Assembly: GCA_016933835.1 (NCBI GenBank)
Contig: JAFGAC010000004.1
Span: 1 to 45,873, forward strand
Source: Clostridiales bacterium
GTDB lineage: Bacteria; Bacillota; Clostridia; Peptostreptococcales; Acidaminobacteraceae
DNA: 45,873 nt
Direction of reading: 5' to 3'
Position numbers and translations under genes: made by a program
In this document: piece by piece, positions 25,473 through 34,277 of the stretch
How positions within the stretch are numbered: the first letter of the stretch is position 1
How the letters are laid out: every line of letters begins with the position of its first letter
The notes under the pieces: generated by a model
The model's input: the letters and a program-made list of their open reading frames with translations, nothing else
The model's database searches: none
Told to the model about the DNA's origin: nothing

Positions 25473-25497
25473 AGTGGTACCAAAACCACTATTTTTA
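25473..25497 (+). terminator. Terminator-like hairpin before the tandem riboswitches
   Basis: AGTGGT and ACCACT form a 6-bp stem followed by ATTTTT. A five-codon ORF (ATG at 25440, preceded by GGGAGTG) ends just upstream. What transcript it ends is unclear. A TATAAT at 25509-25514 downstream could start the riboswitch RNA. The rest of 25226-25470 is AT-rich, and I see nothing else in it. Confidence 0.4.
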
Positions 25498-25532
25498 TCG
25501 TATTACTTTATAATCAAACAACACACATGCAC

Positions 25533-25620
25533 CAAACTGAAAAAAGGCAAACTTATTGAAAAATAAGGACGCAAAGTCTGAAGTCTAAAGTATTTCCATA
25601 CCATGACCGTTCGACTGCCA
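25533..25620 (+). promoter_or_regulatory. Cyclic di-GMP-I (GEMM-I) riboswitch, first of tandem pair
   Basis: The aptamer has GGCAAAC, a P2 stem CTTATT/AATAAG capped by GAAA, then GGACGCAAAG. A P3 hairpin follows (GAA-GUC-UAA receptor, GUAU/AUAC, AU-GAC-UUC), and it ends in CTGCCA. The layout matches the tetraloop-receptor architecture of type I c-di-GMP aptamers. The ligand-contacting position before GC is G, as in Vc2 G20. Its 3' strand doubles as the 5' arm of a terminator, predicting ligand-ON control of the adhesin gene. Confidence 0.9.
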
Positions 25621-25644
25621 GGATATTATCTAGGCAGTTTTTTT
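25614..25644 (+). terminator. Expression-platform terminator of riboswitch 1
   Basis: ACTGCC and GGCAGT form a 6-bp stem followed by seven T. The 5' arm is the 3' end of the aptamer, so aptamer and terminator are mutually exclusive. Confidence 0.85.
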
Positions 25645-25673
25645 GATTGCCGAAATTATTAAATTTATATTAT

Positions 25674-25757
25674 CTGTAAAGAGCAAACCTGTTGAAAAAC
25701 AGGGACGCAAAGTCTGAAGTCTAAAGTATTTCCATACCATGACCGTTCGACTGCCAG
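25674..25757 (+). promoter_or_regulatory. Cyclic di-GMP-I-type riboswitch, second of tandem pair, A at position 20
   Basis: Its last 54 bases (25703-25756) are identical to the first aptamer, but P2 differs (CCTGTT/AACAGG) and the 5' joining segment reads AGCAAAC. This gives A where the first copy has G (Vc2 G20). In known GEMM-I RNAs this base contacts one guanine of the ligand, and G20A shifts or broadens recognition toward 3',3'-cGAMP. Ligand here is thus c-di-GMP, cGAMP or both. Confidence 0.85.
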
Positions 25758-25798
25758 AATACTATCAAGGAAATATACCAAAGATAGTATTTTATTTT
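25758..25798 (+). terminator. AT-rich terminator hairpin after riboswitch 2
   Basis: AATACTATC and GATAGTATT form a perfect 9-bp stem followed by TTTATTTT, immediately 3' of the aptamer. The 3' arm could alternatively pair with TATTATCT at 25667-25674 just before the aptamer, which would act as an antiterminator. Confidence 0.6.
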
Positions 25799-25820
25799 GA
25801 ACGCAAAAGGAGGAAAAAAG

Positions 25821-28800
25821 ATGCGAAAAAAAATATTTAAGAAAACACTTGTCATGATAATTATTTTTACCATGATCTTTTCAAATTTTGGATCGATGAT
25901 ATCGATTGCAGAAACTACTAACTTTGTCAATATTCATATTACAGGTTATACAGGCATTACTAAAGTCGAAATTTATTATACACCTACTTCTGAATGGCTT
26001 GAACTCAACCAACAGGTAAAAGATAAATTTTACAAGCTTGAGGATACAAAAATTTTTATCAATGTAAATATAACTAAAATAAGAATTACACAAGGTACTA
26101 CCGAAACTGTCTTCTCTCCAGCATCTGATTATGCAGGTGTTGAAGCTGAAGGTACAATCAATTATTGGATTTCAGATTATGATCCAATAATAATACACAA
26201 AGATGTTCCAAATGTTGAATCTGATCAAACTGAATTTTCTTTTGAAATATTTATGAAAGAAAAAGAAAATGATCCATATACTAAATTGGAAGATGCAGAT
26301 TTTACTTTAAAAGATGATGGCACATATGAATTTTATGGCTACGAAGACAAACAATATTACAGATTCGTAGAGACAGCTAACGACCTGTATAATACAGCAG
26401 AATATGTTTATGAAACAGGGAAAATTGATAAAAATGAATTATATGTATTTACTTTTATAAACACACATAAAGTGTACAGTATTTCGGGTACGAAATACGA
26501 CACCGAAGAAACTCCTATTGAAGGAGTCACTATTTTCATCGATATGGATGAATCGGGTACTTTAAACGAAGGTGATATTGAAACCACTACTGATTCAAAT
26601 GGAGATTACACATTTGAAGGTCTTCTTCCTGGAGATTATGATGTTTACGAAGTCGTTCCTGATGGATGGGTACAAGTAACACCTGAGGATTTCTACTCAG
26701 TGACTATCGATAGTGCTGATGTTACTGATAAGGATTTTGTCAATGACGAACTATACACAATTGACGGTTATGTTTTCAATGACATGGACTCTAACAACGA
26801 TAAAGATGTATCAGAAACTGGATATGAAAATATAACAGTATATTTAGATTCAAGTCGTACATCAACTACTAATTCGGATGGTTATTATAGCTTTACTGCT
26901 GTTCCTAGTGGCGACTATGAAGTTACAGTTGACAGTACTTCAATAACTGATCCAGAAGTGACTGAATTTGATTCAACTCTAGATGAATCTGTTATGGTTA
27001 CAGTTGGTCCAGATGCACTAAATATAAATTTTGGTTACTACACTGAGTCTCCTCTAATTGGCGGATTGAACATATTCAAAAATGTTCCTAATGTCAGAGG
27101 TGACCAAACTGAATTTACTTTTGAAATATATCAATTAGGAGAAAATGGCAGGATTCTTATCAAGACACTTACTGCTTCTGAACTTGAGAGTGCTTACACA
27201 AGATTGCCAGCCGGCACTTATTATGTCTATGAAGTACCTATGAGCGGTTACACGACTGAACTTGCTACTCAAGTAGTTGAAGTTGTTTCTGGTCAAATTG
27301 CTGATGTTACTTTTATAAATACTTATAAGCAAGTAACTGAAACCTACTCTATCAGTGGTTTAAAATTTGAAGACATTGATGGCAATGGTCTTCGTGGAGA
27401 AGAACCTGTCCTTGAAGGATTTAAAATATACATCGATGAAAATCAAAATGGACAATGGGATGATGGTGAATCTTATGACATTACAGGTTCTGATGGAACT
27501 TATGCTTTCTCAGGTTTAGAAAATGGAACCTATTGGATTGCAGAAGAATCAAAAGATGGATGGGAACAAACCTATCCAACTGATCCATCATATCATATCG
27601 TCGTAATCGATGGTGAAAATGAAACTGGATTGCTTTTCGGAAATCAAGAAGTTCCAGTACCGGAATACCCAACGATTACTAAAACTGTCAATGGCAAAAA
27701 GTATGTCTCTATTGAAACTGGAACTACAGTAACATTCAGAGTTGTAGTTGACAACATTACAGATGATCTCTTTGTCTTCACTTTTGAGGATGATGAACAT
27801 CCGGAACAGAATACAGAATCAGGCTCTTATATTGCAGTGGAACCTGGTGAATATTGGGATACCACATATACCTATCGTTTCAATTCAGTCGGAACTTATG
27901 TAAACACTGCTACAGCATACGATGCGGAAAGCACCTTTGAAATGTCTGATACCGCTACAGTCAGTGTTAGAGATAACCCACCACCTCCACCACCAAGTAC
28001 TTACACCGTAAGTGGTTATGTCTTTACAGACAACAATGGCGATAACAGTGTAAATGGTGATGATAAAGGTTATTCTGGAATTAAAGTAGATTTATATCAA
28101 GGAACACTTAAAGTAAGAACTACTACAACAGATTCAAACGGTAAATATTCTTTCACTAGCTTGAGAGGCACTTACACTGTTGTAGCTGATTCAGGCGATG
28201 ATATTTCAGATTCTCAAGTCAGTGAAGTTGATGGCACTTTAGATCAAGAAGTTGAATTATCAGTTTATGCAAATAAAACTAATGTAAATTTTGGATACAT
28301 CGGTGCTCCACTTTCATCTCCAATAGCTGTTTCTGGTTATGTATTCAACGACATCAATAAAGATAATTTAGTTGATAATGGTGAAATGGGATATGATGGC
28401 ATTACTGTAGAACTTAGAAATGCTGCTACAGATGCAGTTATAACTTCTACACTTACAAATGCAAATGGACTTTATGTCTTATCAGCATTTGTTGAACCTG
28501 GCGAATATCTCGTAGTCAATGATCCATTCGATGATATTGAAGCACTATATGATGTTATCGGTCAAGTCAGTGAATATGACAATTTGTTGGATGAAACCAT
28601 TACTATAGAATCTGTTGATGGTGAAGATAATGTATTCTTAGGAAGAAACTTTGGTTATGAAGAAACACCAAAAGCTATAACTACATTATTGTCAGGGTAT
28701 GTATTCAATGATCTCAATGCAGATAATGTTGTTGATACTGGTGAAATTGGGTACTCAAATGTAGAAGTAACACTATGGAGCAATGGCATGCCACTTCTTA

Positions 28801-29126
28801 CTAAAACAACAAATTCAGACGGAATGTATGTATTCGACTTCTTGACTGATCCAGAACTTAATGGCCTTGAAGCTGGTGAATACACAGTCATGATTGGTGA
28901 TACACCTGTCAATGTTCATGCAGTAAGTGAATATGATGGATCACCATTCAACGGTATTGTCGTATTGACACTTGCAGACGACACTGAAGCAATAACAAAT
29001 ATCAACTTTGGATTTAATGATACTGTTGTTCCTTCTGGTGAAGAAGCAAATGTTGCAATGATTCTTATAGGATTGTTCATGATTACTGGTGGTATTGTAT
29101 TGAGAAGAAAATCATTTGTTCAATAA
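25821..29126 (+). CDS. large cell-surface protein with SdrD-B, SpaA-like and DUF11-like repeats, sortase-type C-terminus
   Basis: ATG at 25821 follows AAAGGAGG, giving 1101 residues. After a signal peptide come an N-terminal domain, then SdrD-B-type units near residues 217, 310, 506, 728, 833 and 953 (GYVFNDMDSNNDKDVSETGY type, with Asp-rich calcium loops). A SpaA-like domain lies near 413-505 and a DUF11-like domain near 614-720. A proline linker (NPPPPPPST) follows. The C-terminus is DTVVPSGEE, a hydrophobic stretch and RRKSF, which is sorting-signal-like without LPXTG. It is likely wall-anchored by the sortase encoded downstream and acts in adhesion or biofilm formation. Controlled by two riboswitches in series. 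Confidence 0.88.
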   Translation: MRKKIFKKTLVMIIIFTMIFSNFGSMISIAETTNFVNIHITGYTGITKVEIYYTPTSEWLELNQQVKDKFYKLEDTKIFINVNITKIRITQGTTETVFSPASDYAGVEAEGTINYWISDYDPIIIHKDVPNVESDQTEFSFEIFMKEKENDPYTKLEDADFTLKDDGTYEFYGYEDKQYYRFVETANDLYNTAEYVYETGKIDKNELYVFTFINTHKVYSISGTKYDTEETPIEGVTIFIDMDESGTLNEGDIETTTDSNGDYTFEGLLPGDYDVYEVVPDGWVQVTPEDFYSVTIDSADVTDKDFVNDELYTIDGYVFNDMDSNNDKDVSETGYENITVYLDSSRTSTTNSDGYYSFTAVPSGDYEVTVDSTSITDPEVTEFDSTLDESVMVTVGPDALNINFGYYTESPLIGGLNIFKNVPNVRGDQTEFTFEIYQLGENGRILIKTLTASELESAYTRLPAGTYYVYEVPMSGYTTELATQVVEVVSGQIADVTFINTYKQVTETYSISGLKFEDIDGNGLRGEEPVLEGFKIYIDENQNGQWDDGESYDITGSDGTYAFSGLENGTYWIAEESKDGWEQTYPTDPSYHIVVIDGENETGLLFGNQEVPVPEYPTITKTVNGKKYVSIETGTTVTFRVVVDNITDDLFVFTFEDDEHPEQNTESGSYIAVEPGEYWDTTYTYRFNSVGTYVNTATAYDAESTFEMSDTATVSVRDNPPPPPPSTYTVSGYVFTDNNGDNSVNGDDKGYSGIKVDLYQGTLKVRTTTTDSNGKYSFTSLRGTYTVVADSGDDISDSQVSEVDGTLDQEVELSVYANKTNVNFGYIGAPLSSPIAVSGYVFNDINKDNLVDNGEMGYDGITVELRNAATDAVITSTLTNANGLYVLSAFVEPGEYLVVNDPFDDIEALYDVIGQVSEYDNLLDETITIESVDGEDNVFLGRNFGYEETPKAITTLLSGYVFNDLNADNVVDTGEIGYSNVEVTLWSNGMPLLTKTTNSDGMYVFDFLTDPELNGLEAGEYTVMIGDTPVNVHAVSEYDGSPFNGIVVLTLADDTEAITNINFGFNDTVVPSGEEANVAMILIGLFMITGGIVLRRKSFVQ

Positions 29127-29136
29127 AATCTAGTCT

Positions 29137-29165
29137 AAAAGCAGGGTCTATACCCTGCTTTTTTA
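29137..29165 (+). terminator. Terminator of the first surface-protein gene
   Basis: AAAAGCAGGGT and ACCCTGCTTTT with a four-base loop, followed by T. Confidence 0.9.
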
Positions 29166-29370
29166 TTGTTCAAAAATAAATTTTTGTTTCATTTCCTTTA
29201 AATTTATTTTTCAATTTTCATAAAACAGATATATAGTCCGCTTTTTGGGTACAAATAACTTTGCAGGAACTTATACTATATTAGGGGGGATTCAATGAAA
29301 TAAATAATGTTGTACCTCACAAATCTATTTTAGCATGTTCATGAATAACTTGATCATGAAAGCAACATTC

Positions 29371-29452
29371 TGTTAAAAGCAAACTTGTCGAAAGATAGGG
29401 GCGCAAAGTTTGAAGTCTAAAGTATTGATATACCATGACCGTTCAACTGCCA
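29371..29452 (+). promoter_or_regulatory. Cyclic di-GMP-I-type riboswitch before the second surface-protein gene, A at position 20
   Basis: AGCAAAC, GAAA-capped P2 (CTTGTC/GATAGG), GGCGCAAAG, then a P3 with the same receptor layout as the other two upstream copies and 3' end CTGCCA. Position 20 is A. A 7-bp hairpin (TTCATGA/TCATGAA, 29338-29360) precedes it. The rest of the gap 29165-29337 is AT-rich, with a two-codon ORF at 29295 after GGGGGG. Confidence 0.88.
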
Positions 29453-29476
29453 GATTAAATATTAGGCGGTTTTTTA
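29445..29476 (+). terminator. Expression-platform terminator of riboswitch 3
   Basis: AACTGCC and GGCGGTT (one G-U) with a T run. It shares CTGCC with the aptamer, predicting ligand-ON antitermination. Confidence 0.8.
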
Positions 29477-29519
29477 TTGCTGTAATATTGAATAAAAGTA
29501 ATTTAAGGGGAGGAAAAGC

Positions 29520-32500
29520 ATGAACATAAAAAAAAGTCACAATAAAATTTTGATCTTGATTTTTATTCTATCATTGATTTTTTCTAATCTTTCATTTTCT
29601 TTTTCAGATCTAGATGTTGAATTTTGTCAGGATTACTATGTTAGCGGAACAAAATACCATGACCTTAATGGAAATGGTGAAAGAGACCGTGATGAGCCAG
29701 GTCTTGAAGGTTTTAAAATTTATATTGATGAGGATGATGATGGTATTTGGGATGAAGGTGAACCTTTTGACATCACAGATGAGGATGGTCATTACCAAAT
29801 ACCTACCTATCGTAATCCATGCTATTGCGAATTCTTTATTTTAAGAGAAGTTCCTCAGCGAGGATGGTTTCAATCTGAACCAATTCGTCCAAATTACTAT
29901 GAGTTGAATTATTTCGATTTTCACTTGAATTATAACTTTGGAAATTTTCAATATGCATCTGCAGATGGCTATAAATTTTTTGACTTGAATACAGATGGCT
30001 ATTGGGATGAAAATGAAATAGCCCTTGAAGATTTCACAATCTATGTTGATTACAATGACAATGAAACACTTGATGAGGGCGAACCATTTGATGTAACTGA
30101 TTCAGATGGCTATTACTCAATATCTGACATTCATCCTGGAACCTATAATTTACTGGAAGTACAAAAATGTTGTTGGGTGCAAACTACACCAAACAAACCC
30201 TCTTCATATCCAATTGATTTTGTAAGCGCTACTTATGAAGGACCATTTAATTTTGGAAATTGGGGTTCCATGAGCAAACCTGGTTATAAATTCAATGACC
30301 TTGATGGCGATGGCCGCTGGGATGAAGAAGAACCGGGATTAGAGGGATTCACAATTTATGTTGATTACAACGATAATGGCACACTTGACAGAGGGGAGCC
30401 TTTTGATGTAACAGATGGAGAAGGCTTTTATCTTATTACAGACATTCAACCAGGCACATATAAAGTTCGAGAAGTTCAAGAAGAAGGCTGGACTCAAAGT
30501 TACCCAGTTGATCCAACCTACTATAATGAAATCTTTGATCCTTGCACACAATTCTGTGATGGTAATTTTGGAAACTGGGAAGAAATAACCAAGTCAGGAA
30601 CTAAATTCTATGATATCAACGGCAATGGAACTTGGGATGAAGAAGAACCAGGTCTACCTGATTTCACGATTTATGTCGATTACAATGATAATGATTTACT
30701 TGATAGAGGAGAGCCTTTTGGTATAAGTGATGAAGAAGGAAACTATACTATTACAGGTATTCATCCTGGCACCTTTAAAGTCAGAGAAGTACAACAAGAA
30801 GGTTGGATTCAGACCTATCCTCGATGTGGCTGCTATGAAGAAAAATTTATTAGTGGTGCGGTGCTAGAAGAAAATAATTTTGGCAATAAATCTAATTCTG
30901 GCGGATTGACTATCTACAAAGATGTGACTAATGTCACCGATGATCCTACTGATTTCACTTTTGAAATTTATCAATTGGGTGACAGCGGCAGAATTCTAAT
31001 TAAAACACTCACAGCTTCCGAACTCGAAGAAGCTTTCACAAGGCTTCCTGCAGGCACTTATTATATCTATGAAGTGCCTATGAGCGACTATTCTACAGTC
31101 CTTGCTACTCAAGAAGTAGAAATTGAGACAGGTGAAATTACTGATGTTACTTTCGAAAACACTTTAGAAGTTGGCGGATTGAGGGTTTACAAAGATGTTA
31201 CAAATGTCACCGATGATCCTACTGAATTCACTTTTGAAATTTATCAATTGGGTGACAGCGGCAGAATCCTAATTAAAACCCTCACTGCTTCTGAACTCGA
31301 AGAAGCTTTCACAAGACTTCCTGCAGGCACTTATTATATCTATGAAGTGCCTATGAGCGACTATTCTACAGTCCTTGCTACTCAAGAAGTAGAAATTGAT
31401 ACAGGTGAAGTTACTGATGTTATTTTCGAAAACACTAAAAATGAAATTGTTGATTTTTGGTATCTTCATGGCTACGTTTTTTATGATGAAGATGAAGATA
31501 ACATAAAAGATGAAGGCGAAGTTGGATATGAAGGTATAGCAATATATCTTGATGACAATCCAGAACACTCTACCACCACTGATGAGTATGGTTATTATTA
31601 CTTTGACCAAATACCAGGTACTTCAGGTGATGTCGTTGTTACAGTTGAAAGTACGGTATCAGCAGATGCTGAAGTAAGTGAGTATGATGGTACACTTGAT
31701 GAGAGTGTTGAAGTCGCTTTCGGCGATGAATACGATGAGCCACTGATCAACTTCGGCTATAAGGATTATGATGAACCGCAATATGGATTGTCTATCAACA
31801 AGACAGTAAATGATTCTTCAATCACTTTAGGACAAACTGTCACATTTACAATTACTGTAACTAATACTGGTGATTTATCTCTTTACAATGTTGAAGTAGA
31901 TGATAATCGACATGGTGAACTTGGAACAATTGCTCTTTTGGATCCTGAAGAAACAGAGACCTTCACATACACCTATAAACCTACTTCGACTGGAGTTTAT
32001 GTAAATACAGCTACAGCTGTTGCTATTGAACAGATTGGCCCTGTCTCAGATGACGCATCAGTGACTGTATCAAGAGAAACAACAACTACCACAACATCTA
32101 CAAATTACACCGTCAGCGGCTATGTGTTTATGGACGAAAATGCCAATAATGCAGTTGATACAGGTGATGTAGGCTATGAAGGAATCACAGTTGATTTATA
32201 TCAAGGTTCATTGAAAATCAGAACAACTACCACTGATACAACAGGGAGATATACTTTTACGTCGTTGAGAGGCACGTATACAATTGTAGTCGATTCAGGC
32301 AATGATATTCCCGATATTGAAATCAGTGAATACGATGATGTTTTAGACCAAGAAGTTGAGCTTTCAGTTTATGAAAATAAAACAAATATAAATTTTGGCT
32401 ATTCTAGCGCACCATTAGCTGCACCTATAGCAGTATCCGGCTATATTTTCAACGACATCAATGCCAATAAAATTGTCGATTCAGGTGAAATGGGCTATGA

Positions 32501-33218
32501 AGGAATTACTGTAGAACTTAGAAATCTTTCAGACGATATTCTTGCTTCTACTACTACTAATGCAAACGGTCTATATGTTCTATCAGCTTATGTCGGACCT
32601 GGACAGTATATGGTAGTCAATGATCCACTTGGCGACATTCCACTTTTGTATGATGTAATAAGCCAAGTAAGTGAGTATGATAACGTTCTTGATGAAGTCA
32701 TCAATATTTTTGCAATTGAAGATGGAGACAATATATTCCTTGGTAGGAACTTCGGTTATGAAGAAACACCTAAAGCAGTTGCAACAGTTCTATCTGGATA
32801 CGTATTCAACGATGGTAACTCCAACAACCTTGTAGATACAGGAGAAACTGGATATTCTGGTGTAGAGATGACTATTTGGAAGGATGCTTTACCAATTTTA
32901 ACTAAAACAACTAATGTAAGCGGAATGTATGTATTTGATTTCTTGACAGATCCAGAGCTAAACGGACTTGAAGCAGGCGAATACACGATTACTATTGGAG
33001 ATCCCCCTGTCAATGTTCATGCGGTCAGTGAATATGATGGATCTCCATTCAACGGGATAGTTGTACTGACATTGACCGATACAACTGAAGCCATCGCCAA
33101 TATCAACTTTGGATTTGGTGATACTGTTGTTCCATCTGGTGAAGAATCAAATGTATCATTGATGTTTTTAGGTTTATTCTTGATTGTAAGTGGTATAAGT
33201 ATAAGAAGAAAAGCCTAA
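29520..33218 (+). CDS. large cell-surface protein, paralogue of the first, with SdrD-B, SpaA-like and DUF11 domains
   Basis: The protein has 1232 residues with a signal peptide. It opens with four SdrD-B units (near 38, 147, 252, 356) with strong EF-hand-like loops (DINGNGTWDEEEPGL, YVDYNDN). Two near-identical SpaA-like domains (457-546, 548-638) follow, then another SdrD-B unit, a DUF11 domain (about 752-855), a Thr-rich linker and three more SdrD-B units. The end, DTVVPSGEESNV plus a hydrophobic segment and RRKA, is almost the same as in the first paralogue. Last 370 residues match the first protein closely, so the genes arose by duplication with different N-termini. Calcium-stiffened stalk and adhesive role are inferred. 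Confidence 0.9.
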   Translation: MNIKKSHNKILILIFILSLIFSNLSFSFSDLDVEFCQDYYVSGTKYHDLNGNGERDRDEPGLEGFKIYIDEDDDGIWDEGEPFDITDEDGHYQIPTYRNPCYCEFFILREVPQRGWFQSEPIRPNYYELNYFDFHLNYNFGNFQYASADGYKFFDLNTDGYWDENEIALEDFTIYVDYNDNETLDEGEPFDVTDSDGYYSISDIHPGTYNLLEVQKCCWVQTTPNKPSSYPIDFVSATYEGPFNFGNWGSMSKPGYKFNDLDGDGRWDEEEPGLEGFTIYVDYNDNGTLDRGEPFDVTDGEGFYLITDIQPGTYKVREVQEEGWTQSYPVDPTYYNEIFDPCTQFCDGNFGNWEEITKSGTKFYDINGNGTWDEEEPGLPDFTIYVDYNDNDLLDRGEPFGISDEEGNYTITGIHPGTFKVREVQQEGWIQTYPRCGCYEEKFISGAVLEENNFGNKSNSGGLTIYKDVTNVTDDPTDFTFEIYQLGDSGRILIKTLTASELEEAFTRLPAGTYYIYEVPMSDYSTVLATQEVEIETGEITDVTFENTLEVGGLRVYKDVTNVTDDPTEFTFEIYQLGDSGRILIKTLTASELEEAFTRLPAGTYYIYEVPMSDYSTVLATQEVEIDTGEVTDVIFENTKNEIVDFWYLHGYVFYDEDEDNIKDEGEVGYEGIAIYLDDNPEHSTTTDEYGYYYFDQIPGTSGDVVVTVESTVSADAEVSEYDGTLDESVEVAFGDEYDEPLINFGYKDYDEPQYGLSINKTVNDSSITLGQTVTFTITVTNTGDLSLYNVEVDDNRHGELGTIALLDPEETETFTYTYKPTSTGVYVNTATAVAIEQIGPVSDDASVTVSRETTTTTTSTNYTVSGYVFMDENANNAVDTGDVGYEGITVDLYQGSLKIRTTTTDTTGRYTFTSLRGTYTIVVDSGNDIPDIEISEYDDVLDQEVELSVYENKTNINFGYSSAPLAAPIAVSGYIFNDINANKIVDSGEMGYEGITVELRNLSDDILASTTTNANGLYVLSAYVGPGQYMVVNDPLGDIPLLYDVISQVSEYDNVLDEVINIFAIEDGDNIFLGRNFGYEETPKAVATVLSGYVFNDGNSNNLVDTGETGYSGVEMTIWKDALPILTKTTNVSGMYVFDFLTDPELNGLEAGEYTITIGDPPVNVHAVSEYDGSPFNGIVVLTLTDTTEAIANINFGFGDTVVPSGEESNVSLMFLGLFLIVSGISIRRKA
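30901..31440 (+). repeat. Tandem 273-bp duplication encoding two SpaA-like domains
   Basis: The units start at 30901 and 31174 (91-codon period). They differ at only a few positions; runs such as TASELEEAFTRLPAGTYYIY are identical in both. Low divergence implies a recent in-frame duplication. A third, more diverged copy lies in the first surface protein near 27061. Confidence 0.9.
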
Positions 33219-33231
33219 TACTATTAGTAAG

Positions 33232-33262
33232 TAAAAAAAACGGGGCTCTGCTCCGTTTTTTA
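33232..33262 (+). terminator. Terminator between second surface-protein gene and sortase gene
   Basis: CGGGGC and GCTCCG (one G-U), with A8 before and T6 after. The sortase gene starts 27 bases later, so it depends on readthrough or on a promoter not seen. Confidence 0.85.
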
Positions 33263-33288
33263 TTTTCAAAATCATAAGAGGTGCAATC

Positions 33289-34026
33289 ATGAAGAAAATT
33301 TTTTCCTGGATTTTAATACTCATCGGTATAGGTGTTTTAACCTATCCAACTATAGAATCTCAATACTACAGTTATCAGCAAGATAAACTAATTTCTTCAT
33401 GGGAGGAAAGTATGATGATCGTTGACTCGATTGATACAAATACTGAAATTTCAGTTGACTTAGAGAATAGCATTAATGATGATGGAACATTATCAAATGA
33501 TGTTAAGTTAAGTGCTTCTGTTTTTATACCCATTGATATGGAAATATCTTCTGAAAAAGAAGAAGCAGCAAGAATTGAACAAGAGAGAATTGCAAAAGAA
33601 GAAGAAAAAAGGCAAGCAGAATATATTCAGGACAATATGGAAGGCATATTAGTCATTGATGCCATCAATTTTAAACAACCAATCATCAGAGATGCATCAG
33701 CTAAAAATATGTTGCTGACAGTTACAAGTTTCAAAGATACAGGTTTACCAGGTGAAATTGGGAATTATGCCATCATTGGCCATAGAAATCTGACTTACGG
33801 AAGGAACTTTAATCGTTTAGGAGAAGTAGAATTAAATGATACAATTAAAGTGATTACAGATACAGGCACTTTTATATATACTGTAACTGATATTTTCTTA
33901 GTATTGCCTGATGATGTTGGAGTTTTATTCGGCACAAACCTAGAAAAAAGAATCACTTTAATAACCTGTGATCCTGTAGGGCACCCTACTCATCGCTTAA
34001 TCGTCATCGGAAAAATATTAGATTAG
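33289..34026 (+). CDS. class D-like sortase
   Basis: The 245-residue protein has an N-terminal membrane anchor (residues 5-20) and a charged, probably coiled segment (86-112). The sortase beta-barrel follows, with His165 in IIGHRNLTYG, Cys227 in TLITCDP and Arg236 in THRLIV, all three catalytic residues. Sortases cut a C-terminal sorting motif and join the protein to the cell wall or to other subunits. The two large surface proteins directly upstream end in VVPSGEE plus a membrane segment and are the expected substrates. Start follows AAGAGGTG. Class assignment is by length and motif only. Confidence 0.92.
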   Translation: MKKIFSWILILIGIGVLTYPTIESQYYSYQQDKLISSWEESMMIVDSIDTNTEISVDLENSINDDGTLSNDVKLSASVFIPIDMEISSEKEEAARIEQERIAKEEEKRQAEYIQDNMEGILVIDAINFKQPIIRDASAKNMLLTVTSFKDTGLPGEIGNYAIIGHRNLTYGRNFNRLGEVELNDTIKVITDTGTFIYTVTDIFLVLPDDVGVLFGTNLEKRITLITCDPVGHPTHRLIVIGKILD

Positions 34027-34063
34027 AAAATTCGAAAAATGATTGACATATTTATAAAAATCC

Positions 34064-34092
34064 TTTACAAACAACTTTTAGTATGCTACACT
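34064..34092 (+). promoter_or_regulatory. Promoter of the transglutaminase-like gene leader
   Basis: TTTACA, 17 bases, TACACT, about 25 bases before the first tandem aptamer. A TTGACA at 34043 is an alternative -35 with a poor -10. Confidence 0.5.
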
Positions 34093-34121
34093 TGAGACAA
34101 GTAAAAGAATACATTTTATTT

Positions 34122-34216
34122 GTTGGTCTTTCCAACGATAAAGGCAAACCTTGCGAAAGCAAGGGACGCAAAACTATAGGACCTTACCCTTTTAGGGATG
34201 GTAGCCAGTTTCCGAA
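34122..34216 (+). promoter_or_regulatory. Cyclic di-GMP-I riboswitch, first copy before the transglutaminase-like gene
   Basis: A 5' hairpin (GTTGG/CCAAC) is followed by GGCAAACC, P2 CCTTGC/GCAAGG with GAAA loop, and GGGACGCAAA. P3 with the GACCTTACCC...GGGATGGTAGCC receptor layout follows, then TTTCCGAA. Position 20 is G. No clear terminator follows before the second copy. Confidence 0.92.
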
Positions 34217-34277
34217 TTAGAGAGATTTTTTATTTGCTCAAAAAATAGAGAGAGAAAAAGATATATTACTTATTATT

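Noticed and set aside
31269-31610. 113-codon minus-strand ORF inside the second adhesin gene
   Set aside because: It is antisense to the duplicated SpaA repeats and shows no ribosome site; an artefact of repetitive coding sequence.
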